From NCBI GenBank assembly GCA_002418005.1, contig DIDF01000096.1, positions 1-27,058 on the forward strand: a stretch of 27,058 nt of DNA. The letters are read 5' to 3'. The stretch comes from Lactobacillaceae bacterium UBA5807 (GTDB taxonomy: Bacteria > Bacillota > Bacilli > Lactobacillales > Lactobacillaceae). A model generated the notes under the pieces. It had not been told where the DNA came from. It saw only the letters and a list, made by a program, of their open reading frames with translations, and ran no database searches. Both the position numbers and the translations under genes were made by a program. Every line of letters begins with the position of its first letter. Within the stretch, counting starts at the first letter, position 1. Shown one piece after another: positions 22,724 to 27,058 of the stretch.

Positions 22724-23476
22724 TTGCTTATTTTGGGAGTTTGTGCTCTTACCTTAGCAGGTTGTTCAAATGCCAAAAAGGACGCTCAAAGTGCAATTGA
22801 TGCAAGCAACAAGATCAAGAGTGGTCAAACTTATGTGACAAGTACTAGTCAAACTAGCGCAGCAACTGGTGCAACAACTTCGGTTAGTGAAGGAACTTTT
22901 ACATCTAACCCATTTAGAGCTGAGATGAATCAAATCAACCAAAACCAAAGTAAAAATCAGTACTATGTTGATAATGGTGTCCTTTATACTAGTATGAAAA
23001 ACAAATGGTATAAAGCTAAATTGGGCAATAGCAGCAACTTTATTAAAAACGCAAAGGCAACTTTAACAGGAACCTCCAATACTTTTCTTCTTAAAGAGTT
23101 AAAAAACAATTTCAAGGAAAGCACTTCCGGAAATAATATTGTCTTATCGTATAGTGGAACAGATAGCACTGCCAGCAACTTTGCTAAAAAATACTTCTTG
23201 TATCTTAGTAACAATAAAAACGCATCAACCGTTAATAAAGCCAGTTTTAAGTCTTTGAAGTTTACTTATAAGATGAACAAGAAGACTTATTTACCAGTTT
23301 CATGCAGCATTTCGGTTAAATACGCATCAAGTGCAAAAGCTGCGGTTAACACAAGCAATGTGGATTCAACTTACGGAAGTATCAACAAAGTTAATTCCGT
23401 AGCAATTCCACAAGGAATAATATCATCCGCAAAACCTCTTCCAAAGCAAGTTCAGTCACTACTTCTTGCCCAATAG
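22724..23476 (+). CDS. Lipoprotein of unknown function with a stop at codon 3 of its original frame
   Basis: The expected start is ATG 22709, nine bases after GGGAGC (22694-22699), but the frame reads ATG-AAA-TAA and only then continues TTT-GTT-TTG through a lipoprotein signal peptide ending in LTLAGC. The rest of the gene, 250 codons, is intact. TTG 22724 is the first usable in-frame start after the stop; it would give a signal peptide without the usual lysines. The mature part begins SNAKKDAQSAIDASNKI, is rich in Ser, Thr, Asn and Lys, and alternates strand-like segments (QYYVDNGVLYTSMKNKWYKA), recalling secreted DUF6612-type lipoproteins, but I cannot name it. A promoter precedes it and a terminator follows. 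Either a fresh pseudogene or expressed by reinitiation. Confidence 0.65.
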   Translation: MLILGVCALTLAGCSNAKKDAQSAIDASNKIKSGQTYVTSTSQTSAATGATTSVSEGTFTSNPFRAEMNQINQNQSKNQYYVDNGVLYTSMKNKWYKAKLGNSSNFIKNAKATLTGTSNTFLLKELKNNFKESTSGNNIVLSYSGTDSTASNFAKKYFLYLSNNKNASTVNKASFKSLKFTYKMNKKTYLPVSCSISVKYASSAKAAVNTSNVDSTYGSINKVNSVAIPQGIISSAKPLPKQVQSLLLAQ

Positions 23477-23520
23477 AAAAATATATCATTTTACTTAACA
23501 CAAAAATTAGGTAATTAAGT

Positions 23521-23552
23521 AAAATCCCCCTAACTTTCTTAGAGGGATTTTT
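23521..23552 (+). terminator. Intrinsic terminator after the lipoprotein gene
   Basis: AAAATCCC-C-CTAA pairs with TTAG-A-GGGATTTT (one C-A mismatch) around CTTTC, ending in five T. It separates the lipoprotein from the yfhO-type gene. Confidence 0.75.
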
Positions 23553-23592
23553 AAATAATCAGTTAGAGTTTTCGCTTGAGGAGATGCCATTA

Positions 23593-26265
23593 ATGAAAAA
23601 AAGGAAAAGATTAACTTTACTGTTTAGTTTTTTGGTCCCGTTAATTATCGTTATGGGATATTTTATTTATAGGAAGTTTGCCCCATTTGGATCATCTTCA
23701 ATAATGACAGTTGATATGGGTCAACAATACATTGACTTTTTCGCTTACTTCAAAAACACCATTCTCCATGATCCAGGAGCCTTTTTCTATTCATTCAGTA
23801 AAGCTTTGGGTGGTGACATGATTGGAACCTGGGCATATTATTTAATGAGTCCGCTAAATCTTCTGATTCTCCTCTTCCCAATTTCAAAGCTCCCAAGCGT
23901 TTTAGCAATTATTACAATTCTAAAATATGGTTTCTCTGGTTTAACTTTTAGTTATCTATTGATTAAAACTGGAAAAATAAATAGCTTCCTTAATGTTGCC
24001 TTTTCAACTACTTATGCTTTTATGGGCTGGATGGTTGCTAACCAGCTGAATATTCTTTGGTTGGATGGAGTAATTTTATTGCCTTTAGTTTTTCTTGGTC
24101 TACAAAAAATTATGCATGGCCAATCAAAAGCGTTATATATTATTGCCTTAACTGCAATTTTGATTATTAATTATTACATTGCTTGGATGATTGCAATTTT
24201 TATTTCGGCATATATCATCCTATTCTCCATCTTTAAAGCATATAAAGCTGATTCTTATTTAAAGGTTCTAGGCAACTGGCTGGGAGCTTCTTTGATAAGT
24301 GGGGCTCTTTCATCTTGGATGTTAATTCCTACTTATTATTCTTTGCTTGTAAGTAAAGCAAAATTAGCTAAACCTGCTATGGCTTTTGCCTTTGAATATA
24401 ATCCTTTCCACATGATTGCAAAGTTCTTTAACGGGGCTTTTGATTTTACGCAAATGCCAACCGGAACGCCAAATATTTTTGTTGGCAGTCTCATTGTTAT
24501 TCTTTGCCTTTACTATTTCTTTGATCGAAAAATCAACTGGCGTGAGAAATTAGCAAATGGATTGCTAGCTTTATTTATCATCGTATCGTTCTTCTTCATG
24601 CCATTAGATGTCTTCTGGCATGGTTTAGCTCTGCCTGTTTGGTATCCATATCGATTCTCCTTTGTTTTCTCATTTTTAATGATATTTATTGCATTCAAAT
24701 CATTACAAAGTATTGCAGAAAATCAAATTAGCTGGAAAAATATGGTTGCCTCATTAACAATCGTTGCTGCCGGATTTATATATGTTTTGATTTTCCTTAA
24801 ATCTTTCAAGTTTCTTTCAATGAAGAATTTAATCATTGGATTAGTATTTATCATATTAGTTACAGCGGGACTATTTTTCTGGAGTAAAACTACTCATAAA
24901 ATTCTTGCCAGTGGCTTACTCGCCGGTTTAGTAATTATTGAAATGAGCACTAATATGGCCCTTTCACTCAATAATATTACCTACTTAACCAATGACAGTT
25001 TCACTAAATTCGTCCAAATTCTTGATACAGCTACTAACAAAACTAAAAAAATGGATCCTAGTTTCTATCGAATTGCTTCGACTTTCAACCGAACTCGAAA
25101 CGATCCGTTAACCGCTAATTTCCATGGTGGCTCAGTTTTCTCCTCTACTCTAGAAACTGCCACTACTAATTTTTATAATAATATTGGTAATCCAAGTAGT
25201 ATGTATTACGCGGTATTTTCTAACGGAACAATGTTTACAGATTCTCTTTTAGGAATGAAATATTACTTTACTCCTCGAGCTAACACATCGGTTTCAAACT
25301 TCATCAAGCTTGAAAAGTATACTATTCCTTTAACTGGTAGACCTGATATTAAAAATTATCAGCTGGTCGACCATTCCGATGTTGTTAATATCTATAAAAA
25401 TCCTTTTGCGTTGCCATTAGGATTTCTAAGTAATACCCAGATTATGTTTCCAATAAATAGCAATACGAACACTGCAGAATATCAAAATACAATTGCCCAA
25501 CAAATTGACCCACAGGTTGGCCAACTCTTTGATGAAGCTGTCCCTTCCAAAACTCAATTTAGTAATATGCAGTCAGTTCCAGCAATAACAAATGCTCAGT
25601 TTAATAAGATCCACCCTACTGAACCGGCTTCTCTTACCATGACATTTAAAGTTCAACCACACACTTCTTATTACATGTCGTTAGGTCCTTTAATGACTCA
25701 GGATCTTTTCTTATATCAGGTTAATGGTGTTACTTTGCCACAGTATCGAAGCTCGGCTAAAGAGACTTTGCTTAATTTTGCTTCAGGAACAAATAAACCA
25801 AGGACCGTTAAGCTAACAGTTGAGGCGCTAAAGAACCACGCCGAATTCAATAATGTCCTGTTTTACGCCCTTGATAACAATAAAGTTAGCCAGTTTGCCC
25901 ACGACATGAAACAAAATTCGTTTAAAGTAAATCATTACACGGACAGAACCGTTTCCGGGACTATTACTTCGCCGACACCAAACCGGACAATGTTGACCAC
26001 CATTCCATACTCTACAGGTTGGCACGTATCTGTTGACGGCCAAAAAGTTACTCCTCACATTTGGGCAAACATGTTTATGAAAATTAATGTTGACCAAGGA
26101 ACCCATCAAGTTACATTCTCTTATTGGCCGGCTGGATTTAATTTAGGGTTATTTATTACTGGGTTGACAGCTTTACTGTTAATTATCACTCACTTCATCA
26201 AATTTCCAAAAGTATTAAAAATAAAGAAAGATCCTAATAAACCAGTAAAATCTGAGGGAAAATAA
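23593..26265 (+). CDS. YfhO family membrane protein (GT-C type glycosyltransferase fold)
   Basis: The 890-residue protein has a basic N-terminus (MKKRKR), about a dozen transmembrane helices over the first 470 residues, a large outside domain (roughly 480-850) and a last helix (GLFITGLTALLLIITHFI). The first outside loop has VDMGQQYIDFF with D41, Q45 and Y46, the acidic-loop signature of YfhO and related GT-C enzymes that transfer sugars from lipid carriers to cell-wall polymers such as lipoteichoic acid. The C-terminal TTIPYSTGWHVSVDGQKV stretch is also typical. I choose ATG 23593 because AGGAG at 23579-23583 gives nine-base spacing; ATG 23584 lies against the site. It appears monocistronic. 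Confidence 0.87.
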   Translation: MKKRKRLTLLFSFLVPLIIVMGYFIYRKFAPFGSSSIMTVDMGQQYIDFFAYFKNTILHDPGAFFYSFSKALGGDMIGTWAYYLMSPLNLLILLFPISKLPSVLAIITILKYGFSGLTFSYLLIKTGKINSFLNVAFSTTYAFMGWMVANQLNILWLDGVILLPLVFLGLQKIMHGQSKALYIIALTAILIINYYIAWMIAIFISAYIILFSIFKAYKADSYLKVLGNWLGASLISGALSSWMLIPTYYSLLVSKAKLAKPAMAFAFEYNPFHMIAKFFNGAFDFTQMPTGTPNIFVGSLIVILCLYYFFDRKINWREKLANGLLALFIIVSFFFMPLDVFWHGLALPVWYPYRFSFVFSFLMIFIAFKSLQSIAENQISWKNMVASLTIVAAGFIYVLIFLKSFKFLSMKNLIIGLVFIILVTAGLFFWSKTTHKILASGLLAGLVIIEMSTNMALSLNNITYLTNDSFTKFVQILDTATNKTKKMDPSFYRIASTFNRTRNDPLTANFHGGSVFSSTLETATTNFYNNIGNPSSMYYAVFSNGTMFTDSLLGMKYYFTPRANTSVSNFIKLEKYTIPLTGRPDIKNYQLVDHSDVVNIYKNPFALPLGFLSNTQIMFPINSNTNTAEYQNTIAQQIDPQVGQLFDEAVPSKTQFSNMQSVPAITNAQFNKIHPTEPASLTMTFKVQPHTSYYMSLGPLMTQDLFLYQVNGVTLPQYRSSAKETLLNFASGTNKPRTVKLTVEALKNHAEFNNVLFYALDNNKVSQFAHDMKQNSFKVNHYTDRTVSGTITSPTPNRTMLTTIPYSTGWHVSVDGQKVTPHIWANMFMKINVDQGTHQVTFSYWPAGFNLGLFITGLTALLLIITHFIKFPKVLKIKKDPNKPVKSEGK

Positions 26266-26349
26266 CAACACATTCTCAGAGTTCCGATGCTTAAAACCAT
26301 AATTTGTGATATTCTTACATTAAAATTCAATGAAAGAAGTGTTCATTTT

Positions 26350-26853
26350 ATGCCTACCGATATTAGTCAGTTATCTTTACCTGATGGTCAGGTGATTACC
26401 GATCCGCAAACTTTAAACAAGTATGGACAGAACAAATATACTCAAGAAGTAATGGAAGCTTATTCACCATTAGCAATTGTTGAAGCTCATAGTTACAAAG
26501 ATGTTCAAGAGACTTTGAAGTATGCTAATGAAAATAAAATCCCGGTAACTCCTTATGGCAATGGGACATCAATTGTAAACAGTTCTGCTGGTGAGAATGG
26601 CGGAATCGTTCTTGATCTTTCAAAGTTAAACAAAATTATTGATATCAATATTCCCAATCAATACGCTGTCGTTCAGGCCGGCGTCTTAAATGGGGACTTG
26701 GATACTGAAGCTAGAAAACAAGGATATTTCTTTGCTCCGGACCCCGGTTCTAAGCCAATTAGTTCTGTGGGCGGCAATATTGCCACTAATGCTGGCGGAA
26801 TGAGTTCGCTTAAATATGGCACGATTAAACAATCTGTCTTAGAAACTGTTTAG
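26350..26853 (+). pseudogene. FAD-binding D-2-hydroxyacid dehydrogenase (GlcD-like), truncated by an IS
   Basis: Only 167 residues remain of a protein family usually about 450-480 residues long. What is left is the N-terminal PCMH-type FAD domain of GlcD/D-lactate dehydrogenase enzymes: YSPLAIVEAHSYKDVQETL, PVTPYGNGTSIVNSSAG at the pyrophosphate-binding loop, then PDPGSKPISSVGGNIATNAG and SLKYGTIKQSVLETV. The frame then hits TAG at 26851, exactly where IS sequence begins. Start ATG 26350 is chosen for its GAAAGAAG site (26332-26339); an earlier in-frame ATG at 26287 lacks one. The substrate-binding and C-terminal domains are absent, so the fragment is not expected to be an enzyme. The remainder should lie beyond the IS, outside the window. 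Confidence 0.85.
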
Positions 26854-27056
26854 TATCTTTTAAGAAGTAACCTGATAAAAGCTAACGAAACCATCATGAG
26901 ACTAGTGTTGAGCTTACGCTCACAGTTACGCCATAAACGATGATAATTTCCCAACCAACTAAATGAACGTTCAATGAGCCACCGTTGTGGGATAACCGAA
27001 AATTGGTGTAACTCATTTCTTTTAACGACAATTACCTTGGCTGAGGTTAAACTGCT
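26850..27056 (-). CDS. IS5-family transposase, C-terminal part (runs off the window)
   Basis: The minus strand encodes the last 68 residues of a DDE transposase, continuing past the window edge. The segment RWLIERSFSWLGNYHRLWRN, followed by CERKLNTSLMMVSLAFIRLLLKRY, is the hallmark C-terminus of IS5-family enzymes; the E in IER is the third acidic residue of the DDE triad. The stop codon TAA occupies 26852-26850, at the very edge of the element, overlapping the interrupted gene's reading frame. The N-terminal part, the other end of the element and its inverted repeats are not visible. Confidence 0.85.
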   Translation of the reverse strand, partial: SSLTSAKVIVVKRNELHQFSVIPQRWLIERSFSWLGNYHRLWRNCERKLNTSLMMVSLAFIRLLLKRY

Positions 27057-27058
27057 AA
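26853..27058 (-). mobile_element. IS5-family insertion sequence, partial
   Basis: The right edge of the window is one end of an insertion sequence. The boundary is placed at about 26853, where homology of the flavoprotein reading frame ends and the transposase frame on the other strand begins. The terminal bases read GTATCTTTTAAGAAG going inward. The flank GTTA suggests a short target such as TA or TTA, but the duplicated copy is outside the window. Confidence 0.75.

Noticed and set aside
26302..26320. TTGTGATATTCTTACATT upstream of the flavoprotein as a Rex site
   Set aside because: Only the left half matches; the right half lacks the CACAA core, so it is not better than chance in AT-rich sequence.
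1..27058. CRISPR array, tRNA or rRNA genes, prophage or a defence island
   Set aside because: No regularly spaced repeats, no tRNA or rRNA-like segments, and no phage or defence gene families were seen; addAB is a housekeeping repair complex.

Overview
The window comes from a low-GC Firmicute, almost certainly a member of the Lactobacillaceae. The AddA plus RexB-type AddB pair, the QueT transporter, the CsbD stress protein, the YfhO-type membrane protein, strong Shine-Dalgarno sites and the AT-rich codon use all fit. The genus cannot be decided from the sequence alone. Most of the region is ordinary chromosome. The only clear mobile DNA is an IS5-family element cut off at the right edge.

Layout. 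346-2642 (+): a GTG-started thiolase, a CsbD-type small protein, a GNAT acetyltransferase and a two-helix mini membrane protein. 2709-10012 (-): the addB-addA recombination nuclease-helicase pair, facing the first block across a 21-bp bidirectional hairpin terminator. 10047-10498: a gene-free stretch with a strong hairpin in the addB leader and a candidate plus-strand structured RNA containing a 112-nt rod-like stem. 10499-11427 (-): a two-gene operon of unknown function, divergent from a purine permease (11585-12895, +) through a region with an 11-bp inverted repeat resembling PurBoxes. 12978-13496 (+): queT behind a leader that can sequester its ribosome binding site. 13597-16720 (-): an amino-acid ABC permease and lipoprotein binding subunit without an ATPase gene, plus an amidase. 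16806-17023 (-): a promoter-to-terminator unit that looks like a small structured RNA. 17075-18535 (-): cardiolipin synthase. 18610-18753 (+): a 47-codon membrane peptide. 18842-21500 (-): a zinc alcohol dehydrogenase and AldA-like aldehyde dehydrogenase operon with a Rex-like site upstream. 21731-22516 (-): a nitrilase-superfamily amidohydrolase. 22709-26265 (+): a lipoprotein gene with a stop at codon 3, then a YfhO-family membrane protein. 26350-26853 (+): the N-terminal third of a GlcD/D-lactate-dehydrogenase-type flavoprotein cut by the IS element.

Working together: addB and addA overlap and encode one complex. The alcohol and aldehyde dehydrogenases are adjacent and probably co-transcribed, and together could interconvert an alcohol, an aldehyde and an acid. 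The permease and binding protein form an importer that must borrow an ATPase. Purine salvage and queuosine-precursor uptake sit side by side. Points most worth a second look are the minus-strand RNA unit at 16806-17023, the plus-strand structured RNA at 10238-10460, the codon-3 stop in the lipoprotein, the loss of all four Fe-S cysteines in AddB, and the IS junction where both interrupted and inserted genes find stop codons. I did not find a CRISPR array, prophage or recognisable defence island.
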